Shown one piece after another: positions 20,715 through 33,611 of a DNA stretch of 64,000 nt. The position numbers were made by a program, and so were the translations under genes. The stretch comes from Endomychus coccineus (taxonomy: Eukaryota; Arthropoda; Insecta; Coleoptera; Endomychidae). The stretch covers positions 142,556 through 206,555 of the forward strand of contig CAUEHT010000011.1 in NCBI GenBank assembly GCA_958510875.1. The letters are read 5' to 3'. Each line of letters starts with the position of its first letter. Position 1 is the first letter of the stretch. Under the pieces are notes generated by a model that was given only the letters and a program-made list of their open reading frames with translations, did no database searches and had not been told where the DNA came from.

Positions 20715-20986
20715 AAAATATTTTGATGCTGCTTTACATTGAAGTTCTCCCTAACCTCACATATTGCTTGCTGTCCACCTTGAACGATCAAGCCCTAGCC
20801 GTCTACCCGGTAACACCTAGAGGTTAGAGGCGAGACCACACCCTAACCGTCTACCCAGGCCGGTAATACAGGGTCAGTACTTACCGATACCTGTCTGGGC
20901 ATACCGCGCATGCACGAGTGTATCACTGGTTGCCTACATCTGATAAGGCTCTCTGTCTGGCCGCCCCAAGTGACCCAATGCCTACT

Positions 20987-21336
20987 GAGGATGATGTTAG
21001 TAGGAAGCTTCAAGATCTGAAAAAAGCTGAATATGAAGAATCCGAAATTGTGGAAATAATGCGAAACTATGGTGTGACAAAAAAGCTAAGGGAGTGATAT
21101 TTTCCGTTGTGAAAAACAGGATCGATTTTGATGACTATGTAGAGTGTCTCGAGAAGTGGAAAGAAGTATCAGTTACTCAACATTTAATCAAAGCTGAAAA
21201 ACATAAAGTGTTTTCTATAAGTCAGGAGAAAATTGCTTTATCTCCCAACGAAGATAAGCGGTACTTGATACCTGGAACTTTTGCAACGCTTCCGTGGGAC
21301 ATTATGCAATCTCTAATACAAATGGAGACAGATTAG
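20987..21336 (+). pseudogene. polB: polB of P2b, C-terminal remainder after P1
   Basis: The sequence resumes with the duplicated GAGGAT and continues the polB tail (KLQDLKKAEYEESEIVEIMRNYGV, then after a break VVKNRIDFDDYVECLEKW and LIPGTFATLPWDIM) to TAG at 21,334. It is nearly identical to 4,574-4,924 of P2a. It was part of one gene with 6,452-9,041 before P1 landed. Confidence 0.92.
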
Positions 21337-22902
21337 TGATTGTTGGTTAAATATATTTACATTTAGATATAGTTACAATATATTCATTTCACATTTATTT
21401 AATAGAATCTAATATCATATCATAGGGATTTATGTATCCCTTTTATTAGTATCGATTAGTTTGGATATAATAATATTCAACATTTAGTTAAGCTTAGTTC
21501 AGTTCAAGTTTAGTTAAAACATGTTTACATAATTATTTTGTTATCGATTGCTAGTGGTTCGGAGGCCGCCTGGGGACGCTTTCCACTTCATTAAAAAAAA
21601 AGCAACGTGCCATAAGTTCTACCTCTTGGGTGGTTGGGGAACGAACTAGATCACCATAAAAAACTTCTTGCTTATATATGTTTGATTGAATAAATATTTA
21701 AAAAGACTGCGAAAATGGAATGTGTCTATCATTATAACTTTTGCATGACAGTCTGTCTGTATGTTTCCCATGGGAATAACTAGTATACATATAAACGCTT
21801 TAACGTATGAAGTTCGTGAAAAATCTCACCCTTCTGCCTGCAAAGGGAAATAGTGTAGATCGTCAATGAAGATATTCATGTAATCATTATTATTAACGTT
21901 TTATTTCTCATCCGACCATCATAGTTTGGACACGTGTCTGAATGTTGAAGCATGTGTCTGAACACGTGTCTTGAATGTTGAAGCATGTGTCTGGATATTG
22001 AAGCACGTGTTCAGAATTACTATTTTCAACTTTCAAGCTAATTGTGTGACACAAAAATCACATTATTTCGACTTAAAATTATTATGGATTAGGTTAGGCT
22101 CACCTTCACCTATAATCAAGATGAAACAGGTGACATTAGGCTAGACCCACGTGACAAACCTAGGGTGCACCGGAGCTATATCTACTACATTAAAGACGAT
22201 TTTTATCATGTCCTCCATAGCTCAGCGGTTAAGGAGCCGATTTTGGAATTTATTTCCCGAGTTCGAATCTGGTGCAGGACAAAATTCATTTTTCAGTAAA
22301 GTTGACTCAGATTATATATACTACATTAAAATCACTCATTCTCAAGTCCTCCATAGCTGAGCAGCGGTTAAGGCGTTGACTTTGGAATTTATTTCTCGGG
22401 TTCGAATCTGGTGTAGAACAAAATTCATTTCAGTAGAAGTGACTCAGGTTATATACTACATTTGAATTGATTAATTCAAGTCCTCCATAGCTGAGCGGTT
22501 AAGCCACCTAACTTTGGAATTAATTTCTCGGGTTCGAATCCGGTGTAGGATTAAAAAAAATATTCATTTCAGTAGAATGCGAGTACACAGATGACTAGTT
22601 CACAGACTGCAGATTGGAAAAAACATAGATTTGCCAGACCTTAGTTGGGGGAATCATAGATCACCAAACCATAGCTTACCTGTCCATCGATTGTTGAACC
22701 ATAGAGCATAGTCGGGTGCACCATAGATTACCAAACCATAAACCATCGATTGGTGAACCATATACTTCTATGACTGCGCATGCGCGATTGTGGATGACCT
22801 TGAAGGGAACCGTTTCCGCTAAAATGAACCTTAGATTTCCTTATGGAGATTTACATGCAAAAAAGGTCGATTTTGCTCCCCAACCGGCCTAGCACATCTA
22901 CT
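21337..22902. repeat. Right terminal region of P2b
   Basis: A close copy of 4,925-6,451, with about 50 extra bases after the polB stop. It carries the P1-shared block near 21,617, the CACGTG cluster at 21,930-22,010, tRNA-like units at 22,211-22,279, 22,347-22,418 and 22,481-22,550, and the terminus CACATCTACT at 22,902. From 22,903 on lies the polB of P2c in reverse. Confidence 0.8.
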
Positions 22903-23535
22903 CCCGCTGTCTCTTTCTTTGAACTCTTCCAATTGGGTTAATATGGTCTTCACTATCTTTTCATCAAACCAACTATCCAAGCAGGTGTCCCGGAAGATTA
23001 GAGAATTGGATGTGGTGAAGTATTCGAATTCAGTTGTTATCTGCGCCGCTTTGACGAGTTGGAATTCTTCACAGAATACGGCATTAACTTCAACCACCTC
23101 GTCATTTTTGAGGGCATTCTGAATTCTTCTCTTGAAAAGAGCTTCACAGTCTACTAGAAATGCTTTGGGATCCTTATGTTTCAAGTTTGAAAGGATCCCA
23201 GTACGGATGGGGCTGTTGAATGCAGATATGGAATCAGTCCAATGAACTCGATCCCGCGCTGTTTCTTTTCTTGAATCCACACCAGAACCCCTCTGCTGCT
23301 TAGATTTTATCTGGACCCGCAGCGTCTTCAGAGCTCCCAATGCTGATAGCAGCTGCTGCTTCTCCTCAATAGTTTTCGCCGATTTTAAGGCTTTATGAAT
23401 TCTCCTTATCCCTAAAGAGCATTTCCGCAATCCCTCGGCAGCCACTGCTCCATCATAGTGTGATGTTAGAAAACTGAATAGAGCCGCGATATGCCTGGCG
23501 AAGCATATCGCGGCTCAGCGAAAATGAGCATTATG
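22903..23535 (-). pseudogene. polB: polB of P2c, N-terminal part, cut by P2b
   Basis: On the minus strand this matches residues from the start to about 200 of the P2a polB (MAAEGLRKCSLG, SALGALKTLRVQIK, ETARDRVHWTDSISAFNS, SWFDEKIVKTILTQLEEF). It stops at ERDSG, exactly where the P2b end begins. The N-terminal start is disrupted by a foldback insertion at 23,481-23,516. About 204 codons remain open, ending in chance codons from P2b. The rest of this polB must lie left of the window, beyond P2a and P2b. Confidence 0.88.
23481..23516. repeat. Perfect 14-base foldback at the polB start of P2c
   Basis: GAGCCGCGATATGC and its exact complement GCATATCGCGGCTC flank CTGGCGAA. The P2a copy has only one arm (AAGCATATCGCGGCTC) at the matching site, so the other arm is a new inverted duplication of local sequence. 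Confidence 0.85.
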
Positions 23536-23639
23536 ATCTGCGGTAGAATTGGAAATTAGTAAATGAGATAACTCTTTATCGCTCGAAAATGGAGAAGAGT
23601 TCTTCCCCAAATGCTTACTTCCAATTGCTCTTGAAATCA

Positions 23640-24310
23640 CACGCTAAGAACTCTCGAACGATAGTTACCGGTGGAATATAAGGGTATTACACACAAGTTC
23701 CCAGTATATTCACAAGATTGAATAAAGTATGCAATATCTGTTAACAGCAGGATGATATTAATATATCAGAATTTTTTTTTACTCTTGAAATCACTCGTTT
23801 ATAAGAACTCTCGAACGATATGTACCGGTGAATTATAAGGAAATTATACTGAATCTCCTGAATGTTTGCAAGATGATAGTAATATATCTGAATTTTTTGG
23901 TCTTCAAATCACTCGTTTATAAGAGCTCTCGAACGATATGTACCGGTGGATTATAAGGAAATTATACTGAATCTTCTAAATGACCTCTTTTGAGATTGCT
24001 CGTAACCTATATGAAAACAGCGGTATGATATTGATATATCTGAATTTTATTACTCTTGAAATCACTCGTCATAAGAACTCTCGAACGATATGTACCGGTG
24101 GATTATAAGGAAATTATACTGAATCTTCTAAATGCCCAAATATGCAATAGATGTTTGAAGCTGTTCAATACCTGTTTGATGCTGTTCAATACCTGTTACC
24201 TGTTTGAAGCTATTCAATACCTGTTTGAAGCTGTTTAATAGCTGTCTGAAGCTGTTTGAAAGCTGTTTTTAAGCTGGTTAATAGCTGATTGAAACTGTTC
24301 AATTTTGGAT
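23640..24310. repeat. ACCGGT iterons and 22-bp minisatellite, P2c copy
   Basis: Reverse counterpart of 2,290-2,900. Four iterons carry CGAACGATATGTACCGGTGG-type cores near 23,660, 23,812, 23,930 and 24,088. A tandem array of CTGTTTGAAGCTGTTCAATA units lies at 24,145-24,300. Confidence 0.75.
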
Positions 24311-24394
24311 AATTACATATATATCACATACGTATTTTATTCTAATTCTCTTATTATTTCAAATAAAAGATCTTTATAATTATTATCATTATAG

Positions 24395-24803
24395 GTTACG
24401 AGATTTACCTACCCCAGTGACACCCTCTCAGCCACGCCTTTTGGAAAAATTTGTGGTGCGTCTGAATATTCTCGGTCCCGCATTAACAAGATTACTTAAT
24501 GAAGTAAGTTCCCATTAGAAATGAATAGTTTTTTCATCATTGATGTCTAATAGCTGTTGTTCTGTCTCTAATTGAAGATGGAAGATCTAAAAAGGATATA
24601 TGGGTGTCAATTTCCCATAGATCCGCAGACAATGACTGAATATTTGGTTAGTGGGAGCAGAGATGATTTAAGTCGTCCGTTGAATAATGTGAGTATTCAT
24701 TTATGTTTGCTTTCATTACTAGATAACTAACTGATGTTTCTCTTCATAGATTCCGAAAATGAGCCACCAAACTGGGGATCAATATTTGAAAGCATATTTA
24801 TGA
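24395..24803 (+). pseudogene. Second copy of the small P2 spliced gene, first exon missing
   Basis: Exons 24,395-24,503, 24,578-24,688 and 24,750-24,803 match exons 2-4 of the gene at 465-1,183 in length, frame and splice signals (GTAAGT, GTGAGT, TTATAG, TTCATAG). The coding frame is open throughout and ends QYLKAYL before TGA. The first exon and its promoter are absent because sequence matching 945-2,290 is missing here. The copy is read divergently from the P2c polB. Confidence 0.6.
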
Positions 24804-26624
24804 ATAGTCATTTTTCAAATTTTAATGTGTAATTTAAGTTATACGTAAAACTTATTGTTGATGCGGATTAGGTCTACAGGGGATACCGCGAAACAAAAAC
24901 GCGAGAGGGTGCTCTACCCCTGTGGTGGGTGTGCAAATGAGCCTTGTTCATTAACTCATCTTTTCTTCACTTTCCTTTATCTGAATGTCAAAATGGAGGT
25001 TAAAACATGTTTTCATAATCATTTTGTTATCGATTGCTAGTGGTTTGTAGGCTTCCTGGGGACGCTTTCCACTCTATTGAAAGAAAAAAAGCAACGTGCC
25101 ATAAGTTCTACCTCTTGGGTGGTTGGGAAACGAACTAGATCTCGGAAATTCTCGGTCCCGCATTATCATATAGAAAGTGTTTAGATGATTTCATACATCT
25201 ATGAACTATTTTATAAAAACCTAACATTGAATGATAAAATATCACTTGAAAATACATGGGGGGATATATCCTCTAAATGCTTACTTACGTAAAAATTGTT
25301 AAATAGAGGGGTTTATTTATAAAAACTCTCGAACAATATGTAACGGTGGATTATAAGGAAATTATACTGAATCTCCTAAATGTTCTCTGTTGATATGGAT
25401 ACAAGAAACTATGAGATTTACCTACCTCAGTGACACACTCTCAGCCACGCCCTTTGGAGAAATTTGTGGTTCGTCTGAATATTCTCGGTCCCGCATTAAC
25501 AAGATTACTCAATGAAGTATGTTCCCTCATACTGGGGATCAATATTTAATTGCATATTTATGAATAGTCATTTTCCAAATTTTAATGTGGATTTAAGTTA
25601 TACCTAAAACTTATTGTTGATGCGGATTAGGTCTACAGGGGATACCGCGAAACAAAAACGTAAGAAGGTGCTCTACCCCTGTGGTGGGTGTGGAAAACTT
25701 ATAAATTATATGTTATTTTTGAGAATAAATGTTTTTTTATATTGATTGTTTATAAGGTTTTATGTATTTTACAAATGAAATTTTGAGGATAAATATTTTT
25801 GTATTGAATCTTTTTCCCTCCTATAATAATAATAATAACAATAAATGATTTTTCAAGAAGGCTATATTTTTGATTTTCCCTGTGAATATTCTTTCGATAA
25901 AGGAAGATATAGAAATTGTTTTGATAGTTTCATACATCCATGAACTATTTTATAAAAACTAACATTGAATGATAAAATATCACTTGAAAATGCAGGCGGG
26001 ATGTTTATATGGATACAAGAAACTATGAGATTTACCTACCCCAGTGACACCCTCTAAGCCACACCCTTCGGAGAAATTTGTGGTGCGTCTGAATATTCTC
26101 GGTCCCGCATTAACAAGATTACTTAATGAAGTAAGTTCCCATTAGAAATAAATAGTTTTTTCATTATTGATGTCTAATAGCTGTTGTTATGTCTCTAATT
26201 GAAGATGGAAGATCTGAAAAGGATATATGGATGTCAATTTTCCATAGATCCGCAGACAATGACTGAATATTTGGTTAGTGGGAGCAGAGATGATTTAAGT
26301 CGTCTGTTGAATAATGTGAATATTTATTCATGTTTGCTTTCATTACTAGATAACTAACTGTTGTTTCTCTTCATAGATTCCGAAAATGAGCCACCAAACT
26401 GGGGATCAATACTTAATTGCATATTTATGAATAGTCATTTTTCAAATTTTAATGTGGATTTAAGTTATACCTAAAACTTATTGTTGATGCGGATCAGGTC
26501 TACAGGGGATACCGCGAAACAAAAACGCGTGAGGCTGCTCTACCCCTATGGTGGGTATGGAAATGAGCCTTGTTCATGAACTCATCTTTTCTTTACTGTC
26601 CTTTATTATAGTTATACATCGGTA

Positions 26625-26659
<35 letters not shown>

Positions 26660-27600
26660 TAATAATAATAATAATCATAATAATACTGATATTGATAACG
26701 ATTTTTCAAGAAGTCTCTTTAATTATAAATTATATGTTATTCCGCGAAACAGAAACGCACCCTCTTACTCCACCCCTGTGGTGGGTGTGGAAATAAGCCT
26801 TGTTCATGAACTCATCTTTTCTTTACTTCCCTTTATTATAGTTATACATCGGTAAATAATAATAATAATGATAAAACTAATATTGATAATGATTTTTCAA
26901 GAAGTCTCTTTAATTATAAATTATATGTTATTTTTGAGAATAAATGTTCTTTATATTGATTGTTTATATGGTTTTATGTATTTTACAAATGATATTTTGA
27001 AGATAAATGTTTTTGTATTGAATCTTTTTCCCTCTTATAATAATAATAATAACAATAAATAATTTCTCAAGAAGTCTATATTTTTGATTTTCCCTGTGAA
27101 TATGCTTTCGATAAAGGAAGATATAGAAAGTGTTTTGATAATTTCATACATCTATAAACTATTTTATAAAACCTAACATTGAATGATAAAATATCACTTG
27201 AAAATGCAGTGGGGGGAGATATCCTCTAAATGCTTACTTACGTACAAAATTGTTAAATAGAGGGGTTTGTTTATAAAAACTCTCGAACGATATGTAATGG
27301 TGGATTATAAGGAAATTATACTGAATCTAATAAATGTTCTCTGTTGATATGGATACAAGAAACGTAAATAGATAAAAAATGAATTGGATGTGTCAAAACA
27401 TGGGTGAAATTCTCGAGGAAAAGATATTTTCAGCGATAACTAAACTAAACTTGATGAAATATATCGCATTTGCTAGAAGGAATTATAAATATCAATAAAT
27501 GAGAAATTAGGAGGGGAATATATTCTCTAAATGCTTACTTACGTAAAAATTGTTATATGGAGGGGTTTGTTTTTACTCTTGCCAAAATGTATTACTCACC
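24804..27600. repeat. Rearranged repeat block of P2c
   Basis: Segments of the P2 left region recur several times. They are the GGTCTACAGGGGATACCGCG hairpin unit (near 24,872, 25,631, 26,498, partial 26,742), AAT/ATA microsatellites, TTTTTCAAGAAG...TTATAAATTATATG blocks (near 25,850, 26,700, 26,890) and ATATCACTTGAAAATGCA blocks (near 25,235, 25,975, 27,190). A partial exon-2 copy of the small gene is at 25,425-25,530. The pattern fits repeated unequal exchange within the element. Confidence 0.7.
26030..26430 (+). pseudogene. Third copy of the small P2 spliced gene, damaged
   Basis: Exon 2 (to 26,130) lacks its acceptor, and a TAA appears in one reading of the Pro-rich part. Exon 3 (26,205-26,315) and the terminal exon (26,377-26,430) keep the original lengths and frame. 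The donor after exon 3 has changed to GTGAAT. Confidence 0.55.
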
Positions 27601-27775
27601 TCAAAAATAACTTCTCTTTTTTCGCTATACATGCTCGCACACATAAAAGGCTTCGTTAACACGATTTCTATCTGGAATCGCAAGCATCCACTTTTTTCGT
27701 AGACAAACATATCGAAGACCACGAGAAGCTAAATGTCTGCAAGGTTAGGACGCCCGAATCTCTGCCGAGGTCACA

Positions 27776-28769
<994 letters not shown>

Positions 28770-29019
28770 TTAAAACAAATATGATATGGATATGAGATGT
28801 TAGAATTATTTTTTATTAATGATTTGAATTTATCATATTCATATCGCTTCTTGACCTTTACTGAACTCTATAGAAAGAGAGATTATTCTGAATCGTTAAT
28901 AAAATATGTGTGATATCATAACTATTTTTTTCATTTTATAGAATTAGATTATTAATTTTATACGATGTGTATTAAATTCGACCCATCAATGCAATTACTG
29001 ATATTTCGAATGACATACT

Positions 29020-29914
29020 TTTTGAATATTGGAGCACGTGTTCAGATTTACTATTTTCAACTTTCAAACTAATAGTGTGACACAAAAATCACATTCTTTC
29101 GATTTAAACTTATTATGGATGAGGTTAGGCTCACCTTTACCTATAATCAAGATGATACAGGTGACATTAGGCTAGACTCACGTGACAAACCTAGGGTGCA
29201 CCGGAGCTATATCTACTACATCAAAGACGATTGTTATCATGTCCACCATAGCTCAGCGGTTAAGGCGTCGATTGTGGAATTTATTTCCCGGGTTCGAATC
29301 TGGTGTAGGACAAAATTCATTTTTCAGTAGAGTTGTCTCAGATTATATATACTACATTAAAATCACTCATTCTCAAGTCCTCCATAGCTGAGCGGTTAAG
29401 CCGTTGATTTTGGAATTTATTTCTCGGGTTCAAATCTGGTGTAAGTCAAAATTCATTTCAGTAGGTCATATACATTTAAATTGATTAATTCAAGTCCTCC
29501 ATAGCTGGACGGTTGAGTCACCTAACTTTGGAAATAATTTCTCGGGTTCGAATCCAGTGTAGGATAAAAAAATATTCATTTCAGTAGAATGCGAGTACAC
29601 AGATGACTGGTTCACAGACTGCAGATTGGAAAAAACATAGATTTGCCTGACCATAGTTGGGGGAATCATAGATTACCAAACCATAGCCTACCTGTCCATC
29701 GATTGTTGAACCATAGAGCATAGTCAGGTGCACCATAGATTACCAAACCATAGACCATCGATTGGTGAACCATATACTTCTATGACGGCGAATGCGCGAT
29801 TGTGGATGACCTTGAAGGGAACCGTTTTCGCTAAAATGAACCTTAGATTTTCTTATGGAGATTTACATGCAAAAGAGGTCGATTTTGAGCCCGAACCGGC
29901 CTAGCACATCTACT
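29020..29914. repeat. Left terminal region of P2c
   Basis: Matches the outer 0.9 kb of the P2a and P2b right ends. It has tRNA-like units at 29,242-29,310, 29,378-29,446 and 29,495-29,564, the CCAAACCATA word cluster near 29,660-29,770, and the terminus at 29,914. Confidence 0.8.
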
Positions 29915-30417
29915 ATCGTTGATCGTGAATCTAATTATGTGAAAAACGAAATAAATATCAACGATATCATATTCATTAAACTGACCGAAGATACATGTTC
30001 CTTTATAATGGGAAAATATTCTTCAATCTCTACTGGTACCAGAGATCAAAAGCTTCAGGAAGTGACGTCCACGATTGAGACGAATTTTCAACTTTCCAAG
30101 CAACAAAAATGCAACCATTTATTTCTTACCGAATTATCAGTAAAGCAATATTATTATCAAGTAGATAGAATTTTGAAATAAATGTTCATGTTCATGTTTC
30201 ATGTTATTATGAATGAAATCATTGACATTTGGTCCCTAAACTGCTCATTGTGCCAACTTCACTTCGCAAACGAATTATCAAAAGTATACAAAAGTTGAAT
30301 TTTGAGAGGAATTGAGGCTAATAAGCAATTCAAAAGAACCAACTCAGCAGCAGACTATAATTTGTTATCTGAGTTAAGGAAAACATTGTAGACCTATTTG
30401 ATGAACGATAAAAAAAT
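29915..30417 (+). other. Unidentified repeat arm with a 90-codon open stretch
   Basis: From 29,918 one frame reads VDRESNYVKNEININDIIFIKLTEDTCSF and stays open to 30,181. A diverged copy lies in reverse at 31,975-32,910, where the related frame reads DPESNYVKKEFDINDITFIKL. Similarity continues through TTTGGTCCCTAAA and the words around 30,300-30,410. It could be an exon of a duplicated host gene or an unknown mobile element. I do not recognise it. Confidence 0.4.
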
Positions 30418-31060
30418 TATTACGACTATAAAGTTTAAGAATAATACCAAAATTTTCAAAAATCAATGATAATTACATCATTTTCAATAGTGAGTACTCA
30501 GATAACGGTCATCTTCAATTCAAAGAAACATTTAAATTGAAAGTATCAAAACCTCTTAATATCTGACACTTGTAAATGTCTATTCAAAATTCAACCTAAA
30601 AAAGATAACGTATTATTTAACTATGACACTATAAGTAACAATTTTGAAGTTAAATTCCATAGAATTATCTTAAACTTGAATATTTGATTATAATAGATGT
30701 GAATAGAGTGTTTATCATAGAATAACTAATTCATACAATAATCATAGATATTTATAATTGTACAATCTTAAAATATCTTGTATTCAATCAAATTCAATCC
30801 ATTTCAAATTGTAATTAGCCATACATTACTCTTTCACACACAACCGATCCAACGTTTTCTGCAGTTTTAATTGGATCTTAAAACACAAGTCGGCTGCAGA
30901 CGCATTTCATTAATCGAAATCATCTATTCTTTTCTAAATTACATGGTAACACTAATTCACTAATTTTGATAGAGACAATAAACATTGTCGAAACGTCAAA
31001 AAGAATTTTTATTTCATTTTATTTTCAGTATATATACGAACCAATATACCAAGAAAGTAT

Positions 31061-31062
<2 letters not shown>
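30418..31062 (+). mobile_element. Internally deleted PLE derivative (family A type)
   Basis: It begins inside the family A 5' coding part (TTACGACTATAAAGTTTAAG), jumps at about 30,580 to the 3' untranslated part (TCAAAATTCAACCTAAAAAA) and ends with the PLE terminal region (CATTGTCGAAACGTCAAA; CCAATATACCAAGAAAG). Nearly all the coding region is missing. A (TA)n run follows at once. Similar derivatives lie at 49,527-50,237 and, as an opposed pair, at 54,690-56,150. Confidence 0.8.

Positions 31063-31150
<88 letters not shown>
31063..31150. repeat. (TA)n tract after the PLE derivative
   Basis: Pure TA dinucleotides directly joined to the PLE terminus. Confidence 0.97.
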
Positions 31151-31154
<4 letters not shown>

Positions 31155-31974
31155 TGCACGGTATGTTGTCGCCTCCGGTACACGGAAGAGGCGACCTCGC
31201 CTCCGGGTCTTCTGATTGAGTTACATTGATATAAAATTTATATATGAGGTGTTGAAATGATAACCGATTCGGATTTCTTGAGAGGGGAAATGATTTCCAA
31301 ATTTTTGAAGGGTCATATATGAGCAGCACAGAGTGTATCATGTGTCCTCCGAAAATTGTATATATGCGTACACCTTGTGGTCGTTGCGGCCTCCGAAGGT
31401 GTTGCCACATCACCGGAGGTCATATAGACACCTCCATACCTGCGTGCTGGGTCTTTAATATACGTATACACAGTTCACCTCATATTCTCCTCAACGACTG
31501 ATGCGCTTTTGATTTCAGCAAAATTAATTAATTCATATTGGTCGGTATCTATGAACATGTGATTTTCTTTCCGACTTATGTACAGGAATTACTCTGAAAG
31601 CTTATGGGGAATTCACCCTCACTTAGATACTTATTATAAATTAAGAAGAAAGGATGAGCTAAATTGTGATTATAGTGTCTTTCAAAATAGTCTGGTATTC
31701 CATCAGGAATTAAGCTTGGGATGAGAAATGGTATTAATTATATCAGTATAAGAAATGTGAACTGAGGATAAATTATTGAGAGGAATCAAAGGGGGTATCT
31801 TTTATAGGGAGATTGTTTAATTTCTTTTCACAGTATATATTCTGGAAGGAAGAAGGGTTTTATAATATATTATCGAATTACATACAACTGATATAGGCTT
31901 TGTTAGTCTTTACTTAATTGCAAAATTCTTTTGATTCATTTATAAAATTATTTTCAGATTCGTGGATACATATT
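31151..31974. other. Unassigned stretch with GGAGGCGACAACG-type words
   Basis: The first 300 bases hold scattered words such as GTTGTCGCCTCCG, GGCGACCTCGCCTCCG and TTGCGGCCTCCGAAGGTG, like those at 40,815-41,140. No gene is visible in the remaining 500 bases. Confidence 0.5.
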
Positions 31975-32910
31975 TTTTTATCGTTCATCAAATAAGTCTA
32001 CACCGTTTCCCTTAGCTCAAAGGACAAATTATAGTCTTCTATATATATATATTCTTTTGAATTGCTTATTAGCAATTCCTCTCGAAAATTAGTTTTTGTA
32101 TACTTTTAGTAATTCGTTTGCACAATGAGCATTTTAGGGACCAAATATCAATGATTCCATTGATATTATCATGAAACTGTGTCATCTACATTCATTTATT
32201 TTGAAATACACCTATCTACTCAATAATAATACTGCTATACTGATAATTCGGGTAGGCATAAATGTTCTAAATAGGATTCGATTTCAGAATTTAGCGGAAA
32301 GTGAGTTATGGATAATATTAAGTGAGACTTCTGAAGTTGGATTTTAACACTTTGTTGTTTCCTAAGACAGTTAGTTCTTTAGATATTGATGATTTTTATA
32401 ACTGCGATAGACACATCACCTCCACGTTGTTTAGTTCACTAGTTCTAGTGACAATGTGATACTGTTATGATCTTCACGGTATACAGTTATACATATTATC
32501 AAAAAGTTTAAGTGTAGAAAATTATTTGTCAAACTCGTTTCACATAGTATTATTATTGGATAAGTGAAACTAATTACTTAATCATAGAAGTCAGTTGGGT
32601 GAGCCTAGGACATTTTGATAGAAAAAAAGTTGATTATTTGATAAACTCACAACGCAAGGTTGCATTTTTATTATTTGGAAAGTTGAAAATTCGTCTCAAT
32701 CGTGGACGTCGTTTCCTGAAGCTTATAAACTCACGTACAACTACTCCTCGAGAACAGCCCTCTGGTACCAGTAGAGATTGAAGAATATCTTCACTTTCGC
32801 CCATTTTAAAGGAACATGTATCTTCGGTATCAGTCAGCTTAATGAATGTAATATCGTTGATATCGAATTCTTTTTTTACATAATTAGATTCAGGATCAAC
32901 AGTCTCAAAG
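31975..32910 (-). other. Reverse arm of the unidentified repeat pair
   Basis: Diverged reverse copy of 29,915-30,417, with extra sequence at 32,250-32,600. The site matching the P2c end carries GTTGATCCTGAATCTAATTA and no Polinton, so it serves as an unoccupied relative of that insertion site. Confidence 0.5.
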
Positions 32911-33611
32911 TTCTGGGTTTAGTATTCTGAAAAAACCTCACCAGGTTAAGAGTTTCACAATTTGGCCGATCTCAATAATTGCAAGTTATGCATTATTGTA
33001 AAATTGAACTGAACAACATCAATACGAGTACCACAAGTCGATAAAGTTTGATCGAGCTTCATAAAATAGGATCAAAGTTATTTAGATTATCAACTTTCTT
33101 TGCATTCTCTTTTTATGTTATAAAAGGAGAAGACTCTGTCTCCTGGTTCATAAGCTGCACCCTCACATTCTTCAAATTTCGACTTCCAACCCTGGAATTT
33201 GAAGTTTTTTTTTCTGTTTGTCTTGATGACTTTGAATTTAATTAGACACCGCACCAGCTTGTAGCCGTTGTAGAAGGTAATTCCTTCCTACAAATGAGTA
33301 TAGGTCATTCAGGGTAATAGTTTTTGCAGGACAGCAACGAGTTCATGGTGGATTATAGTGTAGATAAATGCGCTGATTTAAAAACTAATTAATTTTTTCC
33401 AAATCTGCGAGCTTCAATTTTTAAACAGTAACTTATTGCAAAATGTTTCCAATACTTGCTATTATCAAGGAACGGTGAGTCGTAAATGAGAAATCTAGAT
33501 CCAAATCAAACATATTTATAATACACATTTTTTAAGATCACTTACGACCTTTCATTTGTTATTAACAAATTATGGTTTTTATTCATTAATTTTCTAAGAA
33601 ACTGATAGTTA

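Larger units (their letters stand above)
9042..20986 (+). mobile_element. Polinton P1, 11.9 kb, virion genes only, inserted in polB of P2b
   Basis: The element starts AGTAGGCATTGGGTCACTTG and ends with the reverse complement. It is flanked by the 6-bp direct repeat GAGGAT (9,036-9,041 and 20,987-20,992). The uninterrupted sequence ACTGAGGATGATGTTAG is preserved in the P2a copy at 4,573, which proves the insertion. Six-base duplications and AG ends are typical of Polintons. The interior has ATPase, DUF8207-like, fibre-like, phospholipase-like, penton, core-like and major capsid genes, all on the plus strand. I find no polB, no complete integrase and no protease. The capsid genes carry stops and frameshifts. 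Confidence 0.9.
18303..20986. repeat. P1 right terminal inverted repeat
   Basis: About 2.68 kb, reverse complement of 9,042-11,663, with a few small indels such as an extra 60 or so bases near 19,225-19,285. It contains the mirror 164-codon ORF (19,872-20,366, minus) and a tRNA-like unit (20,645-20,714, plus). It also holds the block shared with P2 (CTACCTCTTGGGTGGTTGGG near 18,960). Confidence 0.9.

Noticed and set aside
132..26577. The 25-codon ORF as a conserved peptide gene
   Set aside because: Copies differ mainly by amino-acid-changing substitutions; the DNA hairpin seems the better explanation.
1..27000. Reading 1-3,740 and 22,903-27,000 as the giant inverted repeats of one outer element including the polB start
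   Set aside because: The right-hand polB fragment stops exactly at the P2b terminus, and the same terminus recurs at 6,451 and 29,914. Separate nested copies explain this better.
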